DNA of 64,000 nucleotides from Cryptoclostridium sp964637365 (lineage in GTDB: Bacteria; Bacillota; Dehalobacteriia; UBA7702). The stretch covers positions 173,425 through 237,424 of the forward strand of contig CAZWWH010000001.1 in NCBI GenBank assembly GCA_964637365.1. Direction: 5' to 3'. The notes beneath the pieces were generated by a model. The model was not told where the DNA came from and did no database searches. It was given only the letters and a program-made list of their open reading frames with translations. Position 1 is the stretch's first letter; each line of letters opens with the position of its first letter. Shown one piece after another: positions 33,707 to 43,671 of the stretch. Made by a program: the position numbers and the translations under genes.

Positions 33707-34603
33707 CTACTCCTTTGTTACCATGGTTCCGACCCCGCTATCGGTGAAGAGTTCCAGCAGGATGCTGTGGGGAACCCGTCCGTCGATGATATGGACGCCG
33801 TTAACGCCGCCCTCAATGGCTTTCATGCAGCTTTCCACCTTGGGAATCATACCTTTACAGATGACTTTGTCCTTAATGAGTTGAGGCATTTCCGTAGACT
33901 TGATAGTAGAAATCAGAGAATTCTTATCATTGAAGTCACGGAAAATTCCTTCTACGTCAGTGAGAAGGAAGAGCTTTTCCGCACCAAGAGCGGCAGCGAT
34001 TTTCCCTGCGGCATAGTCGGCATTGACGTTGTAGGTACCGCCATTCTCGTCAGTACCGATGGGAGCAATGACGGGAATATAATTGTCATTCAACATATTG
34101 TTAATGATAGTATTGTCGAAGGACTCCACCTCCCCTACCATGCCGATGTCAATTTGGCGTACCTTATCACCGTCCATCACCCGGGCGAATTTCTTCTTAC
34201 ATTTCATCATGGCGCCGTCTTTCCCCGAAAGCCCCACGGCTTTACCGCCGAGACGATTGATTTCCGAGACAGTATTCTGATTGATTTTCCCCACCAGAAC
34301 CATGGAGACGGTTTCCATTACCGCTTCATTGGTGACACGCAGACCGCTTTTGAAGTCGCTTTTGATGTCCAACCGTTTCAAATAATCCTCAATGGCTGGG
34401 CCGCCGCCATGAACCAAAACCGTACGGATGCCGATGAGGTTCATCAAAATAATATCCTTTAATACGGCTTCCTTTAATTCTTCGTTTATCATAGCGTTGC
34501 CGCCATATTTTACCACAATGGTTTTTCCGTGCCAACGGCGTACATAGGGCAAGCACTCAATAAAATGCTGCGCCTTTTCATAATTATTTTCATCAATGGT
34601 CAT
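33707..34603 (-). CDS. argB: Acetylglutamate kinase
   Basis: This 298-residue amino acid kinase family enzyme phosphorylates N-acetylglutamate. VVKYGGNAM near residue 28 and VLVHGGGP near residue 63 form the ATP and substrate sites. The extended N-terminal helix (about 20 residues) is typical of arginine-inhibited hexameric forms, so feedback control is likely. It lies in the operon between argJ and argD. Confidence 0.96.
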   Translation of the reverse strand: MTIDENNYEKAQHFIECLPYVRRWHGKTIVVKYGGNAMINEELKEAVLKDIILMNLIGIRTVLVHGGGPAIEDYLKRLDIKSDFKSGLRVTNEAVMETVSMVLVGKINQNTVSEINRLGGKAVGLSGKDGAMMKCKKKFARVMDGDKVRQIDIGMVGEVESFDNTIINNMLNDNYIPVIAPIGTDENGGTYNVNADYAAGKIAAALGAEKLFLLTDVEGIFRDFNDKNSLISTIKSTEMPQLIKDKVICKGMIPKVESCMKAIEGGVNGVHIIDGRVPHSILLELFTDSGVGTMVTKE

Positions 34604-34663
34604 TCTGTTTCACCTTGAATCTTATCTGTTGTTTCATTAAAATATATAAATATTCTCTATTCA

Positions 34664-35890
34664 TTAGGTCCGATAATCAGCGTTGATTTTCACATAGTCA
34701 TAAGTGAGATCGCAGCCCCAGGCCTTACCAGCAGCGTTGCCAGCCTTTAAGTCTACTACGGCAAAGACATCTTCTTCTTTTAAAATTTCCAACGCGTCGT
34801 CTTCGTTAAACTCCAAGCCGCCGCCATCTTTGGCCACCAAAATGGAACCAACCGCACTCTTCAAATAAATATCCACCACCGTGGGATCAAAGTCCACACC
34901 GGCGTAACCGGCAGCGCAGATAATGCGTCCCCAGTTGGCATCCTTACCGAAAACCGCGGCCTTTACCAGGTTCGAGGAGACAATGGACCTAGCCACAATT
35001 CGAGCGCTTTCCTCGTCGGGAGCGTTGATCACTTCAGCTTCAAAAAGGTGGGTAGCGCCTTCGCCGTCACGGGCAATTTTTTTGGCCAGGTAAGTTGCGA
35101 CATTTTGCAGGGTTTCCTTAAAAAGATCGTATTCCCTGGAGCCATCCTCAATTTTAGCATTTCCTGCCAAACCGTTGGCCATCATCAGCATGGTGTCGTT
35201 GGTGCTCATGTCACCGTCCACGGAAATCTGGTTAAAGCTGAGATCAGCCACTTCCTTCATCATTTTTTTCAGTACCGGGCCTTCGATCGCGGCGTCAGTG
35301 GTGATAAATGCAAGCATCGTGGCCATATGAGGACAGATCATGCCGGAACCTTTGGCCATGCCCCCGATGGTAACGGGGATACCCCCCAGATCAATGGTAT
35401 AGGAAATTTCCTTTAAATATAAATCTGTGGTCAATATGGCCTGAGCAGCATCGTGACCGCTTTCCGCGTCGGCGCTTAATGCGCCGCAAGCCAGCTCCAC
35501 CCCTTGTTTGACACGATCCATGGGCAAATTGTGACCAATCACCCCGGTGGAACACACCAGAACTTCATCGGCTTTTACGCCCAAAAGTCCCGCCGCATAT
35601 TCCGCCGTAGTTTTGGCGTCGTCAATGCCCTGTTGACCAGTGCAGGCATTAGCGTTGCCGGAATTTACCACAATGGCTCGAGCAGTACCGTTTTTTACAA
35701 TTTCCATATCGTATTGTACCGGCGCCGCCTTGACCACATTGGTGGTGAATACCCCCGCTACGGCGCAAGGCACTTCGGAATAAATAACCGCCACATCTTT
35801 TTTGGTTTGATTGGAAGTCTTAATACCGACATGAACGCCGGAAGCCTGAAATCCTTGAGCGGCTGTGACCGCTCCCGCAAAATTAGCCAT
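34664..35890 (-). CDS. argJ: Bifunctional glutamate N-acetyltransferase / ornithine acetyltransferase
   Basis: This 408-residue Ntn-type enzyme is made as one chain that self-cleaves before the Thr in KGSGMICPHMATMLAF (near residue 190). It recycles the acetyl group from acetylornithine to glutamate. The N-terminal fragment has GVFTTNVVKAAPV and the C-terminal part DANWGRIICAAGYAG. It lies 15 bases after argC. With ArgJ the pathway does not need argA or argE, which are absent here. Confidence 0.96.
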   Translation of the reverse strand: MANFAGAVTAAQGFQASGVHVGIKTSNQTKKDVAVIYSEVPCAVAGVFTTNVVKAAPVQYDMEIVKNGTARAIVVNSGNANACTGQQGIDDAKTTAEYAAGLLGVKADEVLVCSTGVIGHNLPMDRVKQGVELACGALSADAESGHDAAQAILTTDLYLKEISYTIDLGGIPVTIGGMAKGSGMICPHMATMLAFITTDAAIEGPVLKKMMKEVADLSFNQISVDGDMSTNDTMLMMANGLAGNAKIEDGSREYDLFKETLQNVATYLAKKIARDGEGATHLFEAEVINAPDEESARIVARSIVSSNLVKAAVFGKDANWGRIICAAGYAGVDFDPTVVDIYLKSAVGSILVAKDGGGLEFNEDDALEILKEEDVFAVVDLKAGNAAGKAWGCDLTYDYVKINADYRT

Positions 35891-35905
35891 ACTACCTCCT
35901 AAAAA

Positions 35906-36943
35906 TCATGGGAATACGGGGAGCATTTTCAATGCTTCAGCCTCCTCAAATCCCCACATGAGATTCATATTCTGCACTGCCTGGCCGGCAGCGCCCTTCA
36001 CCAAATTATCAATGGCCGTGGATACAATGACCCGTCCGGTACGGGAATCCACAGTAAAGCCTAAAAATACAAAGTTGGTACCTTGCACCCATTTGGTTTC
36101 GGGCCATTTGCCTTGGGGCAGCAAACGAATGAAAAACTCATCGCCATAATATTGTTCAAATACCGCCCGAAGGTCGGCCACACGCCCCTTCTCATTGAGC
36201 TTGGCGTAAGCAGTGGTGAGAATGCCTCGACTCATCGGCGTGAGATGAGGCGTAAAGTTGATGACTACCGGCTCTCCGGCAGCTTCGGAATAATTCTGCT
36301 CAATTTCCGGTGTGTGGCGGTGGGAAGTCACGCCATAGGGCTTAATGCTTTCTGAGGATTCACAGTAAAGAGACCCTTCCTTCAGACCGCGGCCAGCGCC
36401 GCTGATACCGCTTTTACTGTCAACAATCATGGAATCCAATTCCAGCAACCCCTCTTTTAATAGAGGCCAAAGAGCCAAAGTAGCGCCAGTGGGATAACAA
36501 CCGGGATTGGAAATAAAATTCTGTCCTTTAATGGCTTCTCGTCGAATTTCCGGGAGGCCGTAAACAGTTTCAGCGCAAATTTCTTTGTAAGGATGCTCCT
36601 GATACCATGCCTCATAGACAGCAGCGTCACGGAAACGGAAGTCTGCTCCCAAATCCACGACTTTTTTCCCGGCAGCCAAAATCTTTTTCACATGACTGGC
36701 AGAATGCCCATGGGGCAAAGCCAGAAACACCATATCAGAATCATCAATATATGTATCAGAGTCGGTATCTTCCATCTCAAGATTACTCAACGCACCAAAA
36801 AAGGGAAAAACCTCGCCGAAAGATTTCCCCTTTTTGCTGTGGGCCAAGAGATGTTTCAACCGGCATTGGGGATGGTTGGCCAGAATACGGACGATTTCCG
36901 CACCGGCGTACCCCGAAGCCCCCAAAACGGCTACATTAATCAA
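35906..36943 (-). CDS. argC: N-acetyl-gamma-glutamyl-phosphate reductase
   Basis: This 345-residue NADPH-dependent dehydrogenase begins with the Rossmann motif VAVLGASGYAGAE and has the catalytic Cys in ISNPGCYPTGATLAL near residue 150. It is the first gene of the arginine operon. A promoter with an ARG-box-like element lies 34-63 bases upstream, so arginine repression is likely. Confidence 0.97.
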   Translation of the reverse strand: MINVAVLGASGYAGAEIVRILANHPQCRLKHLLAHSKKGKSFGEVFPFFGALSNLEMEDTDSDTYIDDSDMVFLALPHGHSASHVKKILAAGKKVVDLGADFRFRDAAVYEAWYQEHPYKEICAETVYGLPEIRREAIKGQNFISNPGCYPTGATLALWPLLKEGLLELDSMIVDSKSGISGAGRGLKEGSLYCESSESIKPYGVTSHRHTPEIEQNYSEAAGEPVVINFTPHLTPMSRGILTTAYAKLNEKGRVADLRAVFEQYYGDEFFIRLLPQGKWPETKWVQGTNFVFLGFTVDSRTGRVIVSTAIDNLVKGAAGQAVQNMNLMWGFEEAEALKMLPVFP

Positions 36944-36976
36944 AACATTCCCTCCAAATTTTTCAACTTGACATAT

Positions 36977-37006
36977 ATTATAAAACTAATTTCATAATTA
37001 TGCAAG
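36977..37006 (-). promoter_or_regulatory. Promoter with overlapping ARG-box-like operator, upstream of argC
   Basis: The minus strand has TTGCAT (37000-37005), a 17-base spacer and TATAAT (36977-36982). The -35 box lies inside TGCATAATTATGAA, an AT-centred imperfect palindrome close to the ArgR/AhrC operator pattern. Binding there would block RNA polymerase. Confidence 0.68.
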
Positions 37007-37097
37007 TATATTTCTCATTTTCCATGGTTAAATTTCCAATAAAAACTTGATTTTTAGAACAAAATCTTTTCAATACAACAATTCAGCAGAACTAGCC

Positions 37098-37589
37098 TTA
37101 ACGATAATTGGTAAATTGCAATTCTAAGCCGTAATCTTTTTCCCGCAGCATGCCAATGACAGCCTGCAGGTCGTCTTTATTTTTGCCGGAAACACGAACC
37201 TGATCCCCTTGAATCGATGCTTGCACCTTCAACTTAGCGTTTTTAATGTCTTTCACAATCGTCTTGGCCTTATCCGTCTCGATCCCCTGACGGATAGTGA
37301 CAACCTGACGAACCATGCCGCCGGAGGCGTCTTCCATTTTACCATATTCTAAATTTTTGATGGCGACCTTGCGGGAAATTAAACGGGTTTTCAACACATC
37401 AATGACACTTTTCAAACGAAAATCATCTTCCGTAACAATTTTTATGGAAACGTCATCCAGGGAGATCTCTGTTTTGCTGCCTTTGAAGTCGTAACGCTGG
37501 GATATCTCCTTTTTTGCCTGGTTCACAGCATTCATTACTTCCTGCATATCAACTTCGGAAACGATATCGAAAGAGCTGTCTTTTGCCAT
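37098..37589 (-). CDS. yajQ: YajQ family nucleotide-binding protein
   Basis: This 163-residue protein has the tandem ferredoxin-like fold of YajQ (UPF0234). It opens DSSFDIVSEVDMQEVMNAVNQA and ends VRVSGKNKDDLQAVIGMLRE. Some members bind cyclic di-GMP; the role in Firmicutes is unclear. It lies 43 bases after the aminopeptidase-like gene and probably shares the glnS transcript. Confidence 0.9.
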   Translation of the reverse strand: MAKDSSFDIVSEVDMQEVMNAVNQAKKEISQRYDFKGSKTEISLDDVSIKIVTEDDFRLKSVIDVLKTRLISRKVAIKNLEYGKMEDASGGMVRQVVTIRQGIETDKAKTIVKDIKNAKLKVQASIQGDQVRVSGKNKDDLQAVIGMLREKDYGLELQFTNYR

Positions 37590-37632
37590 ATCAAAGCACT
37601 CCTTTATTCATTTTATTATACATTATATGCAA

Positions 37633-38586
37633 TCAGACCATCCAGACGCCTTTATCTATTATTAGGAAATCGTCAAGATAAAGCGTCGGTTCTTTAATGA
37701 CCCCATCAATGTGTAGACGAGAATCGACGGTACCGCCAAAATTCATATTATCCCCTAAGGCAATATGAACGGTACCCAAAGATTTTTCGTCGCTAAGGAT
37801 ATCTCCGGTCAAGATAGAGCCGCGATTGGTGCCGATGCCCAATTCCGCAAAATTAGTGGCACCGCGCCCCGCTTCATCCATCATGGCTTTCAAGAGAAGT
37901 CCTTCGCTGCCGCCTTCAATTTTCGTGACATGACCGCGTTCGAAGATAAGTGTCATGGGAGATTTCAGCATACCGATGCCGGTCATCGTGCCATCTATAA
38001 CAACCTTACCATTGGCGGAACCTTCCACCGGTGCAATAAAGGCTTCCCCGGCGGGAAGATTACCGCAATCACCTTCCATGGTATAAATGCCGAAATCCGC
38101 AAAGCCCACTCGCTCCTCCAAAGACATAGTGATGCAGGTGCCCTGTTCCGATAAAAGATAGGCCGTTTCGGCACTGTCAAGGAAACGACTCATTTTAACA
38201 GACAGGTGCTTTAACTCCTCGTAATCCACCATCAAGGGACCAGCCAGCATCTGGCGGGTAAATCCCGGCAAGCAGGCAATTCGAGTCCCTCGGTTCGTGG
38301 CCCTTTCCCGTGCTCTGGTATGGGTCATGGAAAAACGGGTAATCAATACGGCAACGTCAATATCCCTGAGGGCGTCGGCTACAATAGACGGAGGTTCTGT
38401 ACCATCCATGCCGATGGAGGGAATTTTCAATACAGCCACATTGATACTATGATCTCTGGCTACCTCATAGAAAAGATTAGCCAGATTTGCCATAATATCG
38501 TCGGTGACAATTAGAAGTCGTTCCTGCGGCTGCAATCCAAGGCAGTAAAAGAGCGCACGCTCAATCCCCTTTTGGATTTTTTCCAT
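37633..38586 (-). CDS. Aminopeptidase-like protein (M29 / AmpS-like)
   Basis: This 317-residue protein resembles the thermophilic aminopeptidase T/AmpS group (family M29). It has an N-terminal region with SMTHTRARERATNRGTRIACLPG and a C-terminal FAELGIGTNRG ... HIALGDNMNFGG stretch that carries candidate metal ligands. It is shorter than classical 400-residue M29 enzymes, as are many clostridial homologues. Metal-dependent aminopeptidase activity is plausible but not proven. It lies one base after glnS. Confidence 0.75.
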   Translation of the reverse strand: MEKIQKGIERALFYCLGLQPQERLLIVTDDIMANLANLFYEVARDHSINVAVLKIPSIGMDGTEPPSIVADALRDIDVAVLITRFSMTHTRARERATNRGTRIACLPGFTRQMLAGPLMVDYEELKHLSVKMSRFLDSAETAYLLSEQGTCITMSLEERVGFADFGIYTMEGDCGNLPAGEAFIAPVEGSANGKVVIDGTMTGIGMLKSPMTLIFERGHVTKIEGGSEGLLLKAMMDEAGRGATNFAELGIGTNRGSILTGDILSDEKSLGTVHIALGDNMNFGGTVDSRLHIDGVIKEPTLYLDDFLIIDKGVWMV

Positions 38587-38587
38587 A

Positions 38588-40276
38588 TCAATTTCCTTTC
38601 TTAAAACTATCCTTCAAGGATACAATACGGTTGAATACCGGCTGTCCTTTTTCATTTTTTCCGTCGGCTACAAAGTATCCTTGGCGAAGGAACTGATAAC
38701 GGGTCCCCTTTTCCACGGAAGCAAGACTTTTTTCCAACTTCGCATGGGGAACTATGATAAGGGACTCCGAGTTTAAATGATCAATAAAATTGCCATCGTC
38801 AGGGTTTTCATCGGCAAAAAGCCGACTGTACAATCGAACTTCGCCATCAACGGCTGCATCCTTCGCCACCCAATGGGCAGTCCCCTTTACTTTGCGGCCA
38901 TCCGGTGCCCAACCGCCACGGCTGGCCGGGTCATAGGAACAAAGCAACTCCACGACGTTGCCGCCTTCATCTTTGATGACCTCATCACAGGTGATATAAT
39001 AAGCGTGCTGCAAACGGATTTCCTTCCCTGGAGAAAGACGATGGAATTTCTTCGATGGGTTTTCCATAAAATCGCTGCGTTCAATATAAATTTCTCGACC
39101 GAAAACAACCTCACGTTTACCGTCCTCTTCCCGTTCCGGATTGTTGACAGCTTCAAAGACTTCGGTTTGCCCTTCGGGATAGTTCGTAATAGTGATTTTT
39201 AAAGGATCAAGTACCGCCATACGGCGCTGAGCAGTATAATTCAGATGATCTCGAACAAAGAATTCCAGCTGTGCCATGTCCACGATACTGTCAGCCTTGG
39301 CAACACCCACGCTATCACAGAAGGCCCGCAGCGCTTCAGCGGGATAGCCGCGGCGGCGCAAACCCGATAAGGTGGGCATTCTGGGGTCATCCCAACCTTC
39401 CACAATGCCTTCATCCACCATTTTCTTCAGTTTTCGTTTGGACATCACATTGTAATTGACATTTAAACGGGCAAACTCGATCTGGCGGCTTTTTAGGGGC
39501 ATATCCAAAGCATTGAGGCACCATTCATAGAGAGGACGGTGAGCCTCAAATTCCAAGGTACAAATGGAAAAGGTCACACCTTCTAAAGAGTCGGAAAGCG
39601 GATGAGCGAAATCATACATGGGATAGATGCACCATTCATCCCCGGTGCGATGGTGATGGGCGTGCTGAATGCGGTAAAGCACCGGGTCACGCATATTGAG
39701 ATTGGGTGAGGCCATATCAATTTTGGCTCGCAGGGTATGACTGCCATCGGGGAACTCTCCGGCTTTCATGCGGCGAAACAGATCAAGATTTTCTTCTACG
39801 GAACGGTTACGGTAAGGGCTTTCCTTGCCGGGTTCCGTTAAGGTGCCGCGGTGCTCGCGCATTTCCTCGGCGTTGAGGTCGCAGACGTAGGCGAGTCCCT
39901 TTTCAATAAGTTTTTCCGCCAAAGCATAGAGTTGGGGGAAATAGTCCGAAGCGAAATACATATTATCCCAATCAAAGCCCAGCCAGCGAATATCCTCTTC
40001 AATGGATTCCACAAATTCCTGGTCTTCCTTTTCGGGGTTGGTGTCGTCAAAGCGCAGGTTGCATTTACCGTTATATTTTTGAGCGAGGCCAAAATCAAGA
40101 CAAATGGCCTTGGCATGTCCCAAATGAAGATAGCCGTTGGGTTCCGGAGGGAAACGAGTCTGAACCGTATCGAAGCGGCCATTTTCCAAATCTTCTTCAA
40201 CAAAATGCTCAATAAAATTTTTCGATTCTCTGGGTTCTGCCGTCTCTGTATGCGCGGCAGTTTCCGGGCGTTCCAT
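38588..40276 (-). CDS. glnS: Glutaminyl-tRNA synthetase
   Basis: This 562-residue class I synthetase has the HIGH-type RFPPEPNGYLHLGHAKAI near residue 45 and VMSKRKLKKMV as its KMSKS loop. The C-terminal beta-barrels bind the anticodon. It charges tRNA-Gln directly. ATG 40276 follows GAGGAGG, and the frame upstream of it is not conserved. Most Firmicutes lack GlnS and use GatCAB, so its presence is notable and suggests ancient transfer, although some Clostridia have it. Confidence 0.95.
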   Translation of the reverse strand: MERPETAAHTETAEPRESKNFIEHFVEEDLENGRFDTVQTRFPPEPNGYLHLGHAKAICLDFGLAQKYNGKCNLRFDDTNPEKEDQEFVESIEEDIRWLGFDWDNMYFASDYFPQLYALAEKLIEKGLAYVCDLNAEEMREHRGTLTEPGKESPYRNRSVEENLDLFRRMKAGEFPDGSHTLRAKIDMASPNLNMRDPVLYRIQHAHHHRTGDEWCIYPMYDFAHPLSDSLEGVTFSICTLEFEAHRPLYEWCLNALDMPLKSRQIEFARLNVNYNVMSKRKLKKMVDEGIVEGWDDPRMPTLSGLRRRGYPAEALRAFCDSVGVAKADSIVDMAQLEFFVRDHLNYTAQRRMAVLDPLKITITNYPEGQTEVFEAVNNPEREEDGKREVVFGREIYIERSDFMENPSKKFHRLSPGKEIRLQHAYYITCDEVIKDEGGNVVELLCSYDPASRGGWAPDGRKVKGTAHWVAKDAAVDGEVRLYSRLFADENPDDGNFIDHLNSESLIIVPHAKLEKSLASVEKGTRYQFLRQGYFVADGKNEKGQPVFNRIVSLKDSFKKGN

Positions 40277-40687
40277 ATGAATCCTCCTCGCGTCGATTGC
40301 TTGTTCATCCGGTACCATGAATGGTACGATTAATGAATAATAAATTATACCATTTCTTACCTATATATGCAACCTTAACCAGCCATAAAACTAATAAATC
40401 CGGGAAAGAATTGAACGAATCGCAATATTTCCAACGAACGAATCTTTTTTAGGCTCTTTTTCATTATTCCCAGAGAAGCAAAAATTAGCCAAAATACCGA
40501 TTGAGTAAAGATGGCGACGGTGTTCCATATCACTGCTCAAAAAGACCAAATCTTGAAACAGACAAAATAATGGAGCATCGAAAAAAATAATTAGGAAATT
40601 TTCTGCTGCGTCAGTTGCGCAAATTCACGGCTTTGTGGTATGATAAAGTATTAGAAATCCTATGCACAGCGGAAGGAGTCAATCATC
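40277..40687. other. Divergent intergenic region between glnS and proB
   Basis: This 411-base region is AT-rich and holds start signals at each end. I see no gene or RNA in the middle. The proB promoter near its right end is listed separately. Confidence 0.5.
40615..40644 (+). promoter_or_regulatory. Putative promoter of the proB operon
   Basis: TTGCGC, an 18-base spacer and TATGAT lie about 45 bases before the proB start. Confidence 0.5.
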
Positions 40688-41788
40688 GTGTCCGACCTAT
40701 TATCCAACTGCAAACGTATCGTGTTTAAAATCGGCAGCAGTACTCTGATGAAAGACAACGGCCAAGTGGACGGCGCCACCATCCACCGTTTGACGGCATT
40801 GTGGTCTTCCCTTCATGAAGAGGGAAAAGAAATCATCCTGGTATCCTCTGGCGCCATTGCCATGGGCTGGGGAGATTTGGGCTTAAAAGCGAAACCAAAG
40901 GCCATTCCGGAAAAACAGGCCGCCGCCGCTGTAGGGCAGTCAAAGCTCATGGCTTTATACGATGACTTTTTCTCTGTCTGCGGCATTGGTGTGGGTCAGG
41001 TCCTGCTAACCCGTGATGATATCGCCGACCGTCACCGCTATTTAAACGCCCGGAATACATTAAACGTATTATTAAAGGAACGCATTATCCCCATTATCAA
41101 CGAAAATGACACTGTGGCCTTTGAGGAAATCAAATTTGGTGAGAACGATACCTTGGCATCATTGGTGGGAGGTCTCATCGACGCTGATTTAGTTTTACTT
41201 CTCTCGGACATTGACGGTCTTTACACCGCGGATCCCAGGAAGGACACCAGCGCTACGCTGATTCATCAGGTTACAGAAATCAACGATAAAATCCGTGAAT
41301 TAGCCGGCGGCGTTGGAACCACTATGGGCAGCGGCGGCATGAAGAGTAAGGTGGACGCCGCGAAAATTGCCGGTCAAAGTGGTATTCCTCTCATCATTTG
41401 CCAAGGGAAGGACGTAGCAAATATCGCCGACATTTTAAAAGGCGGCCAACGGTGTACCATCTTCCTCCCCCATGAACAGGGTTTAAAACATAGAGACCGC
41501 TGGATCGCCTATGGTAGCGCCATTGAAGGCAGCGTTACTGCCGACAGCGGCGCGGTTCGCGCCTTGCTCCACGGCAAAAGCTTGCTGCCTGTCGGCGTCA
41601 TCGCCTGCGAGGGCACTTTCGGCCGAGGCAGCGTCATCGCGGTCAAAGACCCCACCGGAAAAGAAATCGCCCGAGGAATCACCAATTACCATGCCGCAGA
41701 TATCCTGGATATCATGGGCAAGAAGAGTGATGCCGAAGAAGATATTTTTGAGGTCATCCATTGCGATAACCTTGTATTAAAGGATTGA
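40688..41788 (+). CDS. proB: Glutamate 5-kinase
   Basis: This 366-residue enzyme phosphorylates glutamate, the first step of proline synthesis. The amino acid kinase domain has FKIGSSTLM, ILVSSGAIAMG and GTTMGSGGMKSKVDAAKIA, and a C-terminal PUA domain spans about residues 280-360. The start is GTG 40688 behind GGAAGGAG. Its TGA overlaps the proA ATG, which suggests translational coupling. Confidence 0.96.
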   Translation: MSDLLSNCKRIVFKIGSSTLMKDNGQVDGATIHRLTALWSSLHEEGKEIILVSSGAIAMGWGDLGLKAKPKAIPEKQAAAAVGQSKLMALYDDFFSVCGIGVGQVLLTRDDIADRHRYLNARNTLNVLLKERIIPIINENDTVAFEEIKFGENDTLASLVGGLIDADLVLLLSDIDGLYTADPRKDTSATLIHQVTEINDKIRELAGGVGTTMGSGGMKSKVDAAKIAGQSGIPLIICQGKDVANIADILKGGQRCTIFLPHEQGLKHRDRWIAYGSAIEGSVTADSGAVRALLHGKSLLPVGVIACEGTFGRGSVIAVKDPTGKEIARGITNYHAADILDIMGKKSDAEEDIFEVIHCDNLVLKD

Positions 41789-43053
41789 TGAATATGAAAG
41801 AAATGGAACAATACATCATTGAATTAGCCAAACGGGCCAAGGAAGCGGCCCCTGTCATGGCGCTGCAAACCACCGGGAAAAAGAATACGGCACTGCAAAC
41901 CATGGCCAACGCGTTGCGGGCTCAAAAAAAAGAAATTTTGGCCGCTAACGCAAAGGATATGGAGGCGGGACGAGACAAAGGCTTGACCAAGGCTCTGCTG
42001 GATCGTTTGCTTCTCACCCATGAACGCATTGAGTCCATGGCCCAAGGTTTGGAAGCCCTGATTCAGCTAACAGACCCCATTGGCGATACCATTGCCATGT
42101 GGCGGCAGCCCAACGGTTTAGAAATCGGCAGAAAACGGGTGCCTCTTGGCGTCATCGCCATAATTTATGAAGCTCGCCCCAACGTCACTGTTGATGCCGC
42201 GGGCTTAGCCTTTAAAACAGGGAACGCCCTGATTTTAAAGGGAGGCAGCGAAGCATTCGAATCCAACAAATGCCTGGCCCATATTTTGCAGAAAGCAGTG
42301 AAAACCTGCGGGATGCCCTCGTCCGCCATTCAGTTGGTGGAAACGACAGATCGGGAAGCCGTTTCTATTTTGCTGAAACAGCGCCAATACGTAGATGTGG
42401 TAATCCCCCGGGGCGGGGCGGGGCTGATCCAATTCGTGGTCAACAACTCCTCCATTCCCGCCATTGAAACTGGTGTGGGCAACTGCCACGTTTACATTGA
42501 TAAGTACGCTGAGATCCCCATGGGGGTCAACATCGTGTTCAACGCCAAGACCCAGCGGCCTGCCGTATGCAACGCCATGGAAACACTGCTGGTGCATAAA
42601 GATATCGCGGCGGAATTTCTGCTTGCTCTGGCGGAAAAGCTTAAGGAAAAGCCTGTGGAACTCCACGGCTGCCAACGCACTTGCACTATATTAAAGGAAG
42701 CCAAGCCTGCAACGGAAGAGGATTGGAGTACCGAATACCTTGACCTGATTATGGCGGTAAAAATCGTGGATTCCCTGGAGGACGCCATGGCACATATCAA
42801 AAAATACGGTACCGGGCATAGTGAAGCCATTGTCACGGAAAACTACACCAGAGCGAAAGCGTTTACAGACGGCGTTGACGCCGCCGCTGTTTATGTCAAC
42901 GCTTCCACCCGTTTCACCGACGGCAACGAATTCGGTTTTGGCGCGGAAATCGGCATCAGCACTCAAAAGCTCCACGCCAGAGGCCCCATGGGCTTGGAAG
43001 CCCTGACCACGGAAAAATATGTAATTTACGGTACCGGTCAGGTACGCAGTTAA
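41788..43053 (+). CDS. proA: Gamma-glutamyl phosphate reductase
   Basis: This enzyme of about 421 residues reduces glutamyl phosphate to the semialdehyde with NADPH. The aldehyde-dehydrogenase-like fold carries the catalytic Cys in RPAVCNAMETLLVH and the VIPRGGAGLIQFV loop. The ATG at 41788 overlaps the proB stop; a second ATG at 41794 is also possible. Proline synthesis here has kinase and reductase but no proC in the window. Confidence 0.96.
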   Translation: MNMKEMEQYIIELAKRAKEAAPVMALQTTGKKNTALQTMANALRAQKKEILAANAKDMEAGRDKGLTKALLDRLLLTHERIESMAQGLEALIQLTDPIGDTIAMWRQPNGLEIGRKRVPLGVIAIIYEARPNVTVDAAGLAFKTGNALILKGGSEAFESNKCLAHILQKAVKTCGMPSSAIQLVETTDREAVSILLKQRQYVDVVIPRGGAGLIQFVVNNSSIPAIETGVGNCHVYIDKYAEIPMGVNIVFNAKTQRPAVCNAMETLLVHKDIAAEFLLALAEKLKEKPVELHGCQRTCTILKEAKPATEEDWSTEYLDLIMAVKIVDSLEDAMAHIKKYGTGHSEAIVTENYTRAKAFTDGVDAAAVYVNASTRFTDGNEFGFGAEIGISTQKLHARGPMGLEALTTEKYVIYGTGQVRS

Positions 43054-43059
43054 GGAAAA

Positions 43060-43671
43060 ATGAAAAAAATCGGAATCATGGGCGGCACCTTCGATCCCAT
43101 CCATTTTGGCCACTTGGTCACTGCCGAAGCTGCCAGAGATGCTTTTGGCTTAGATGAGGTCATTTTTGTTCCTTCGGGACGTCCGCCCCATAAAAGAAAC
43201 ATTATTGTCAGTGATGCGCAACACCGTATCGCCATGGTGAATCATGCAATTATTTCCAACCCGCATTTTTCTCTTTCCACCATGGAAACCGATCGGGAAG
43301 GCTATTCTTACACCATCGACACGGTCAATGAATTTCTGCGTATGTTCGGCACTGATACGGAAATCTATTTTATCACCGGCGCCGATGCCATCAAAGAGAT
43401 TTTGACGTGGCACCGTGTGGATGAGCTGATGAGCAAATGCCACTTCATCGCCGCCACCAGGCCGGGATTTGAATTCAATCAGGAATTGCATCTGCCGGAA
43501 TCCTACAGCCAGAGAATCATGTCCATTAAAGTGCCGGCGTTAGCTATTTCCTCATCGCAAATCCGAACAATGGTACAGGAGGGAAAATCCATTCGCTATC
43601 TGCTCCCGGATACGGTGGAAGCCTACATTCGCAAAAACAACCTTTATCGAGCAGGTGAATCCAATGATTAA
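43060..43671 (+). CDS. nadD: Nicotinate-nucleotide adenylyltransferase
   Basis: This 203-residue enzyme makes deamido-NAD from nicotinate mononucleotide and ATP. It has the GGTFDPIHFGHL nucleotidyltransferase signature and ISSSQIR near the C-terminus. It lies 6 bases after proA and overlaps yqeK by 8 bases. The nadD-yqeK-rsfS order is conserved in Firmicutes. Confidence 0.96.
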   Translation: MKKIGIMGGTFDPIHFGHLVTAEAARDAFGLDEVIFVPSGRPPHKRNIIVSDAQHRIAMVNHAIISNPHFSLSTMETDREGYSYTIDTVNEFLRMFGTDTEIYFITGADAIKEILTWHRVDELMSKCHFIAATRPGFEFNQELHLPESYSQRIMSIKVPALAISSSQIRTMVQEGKSIRYLLPDTVEAYIRKNNLYRAGESND

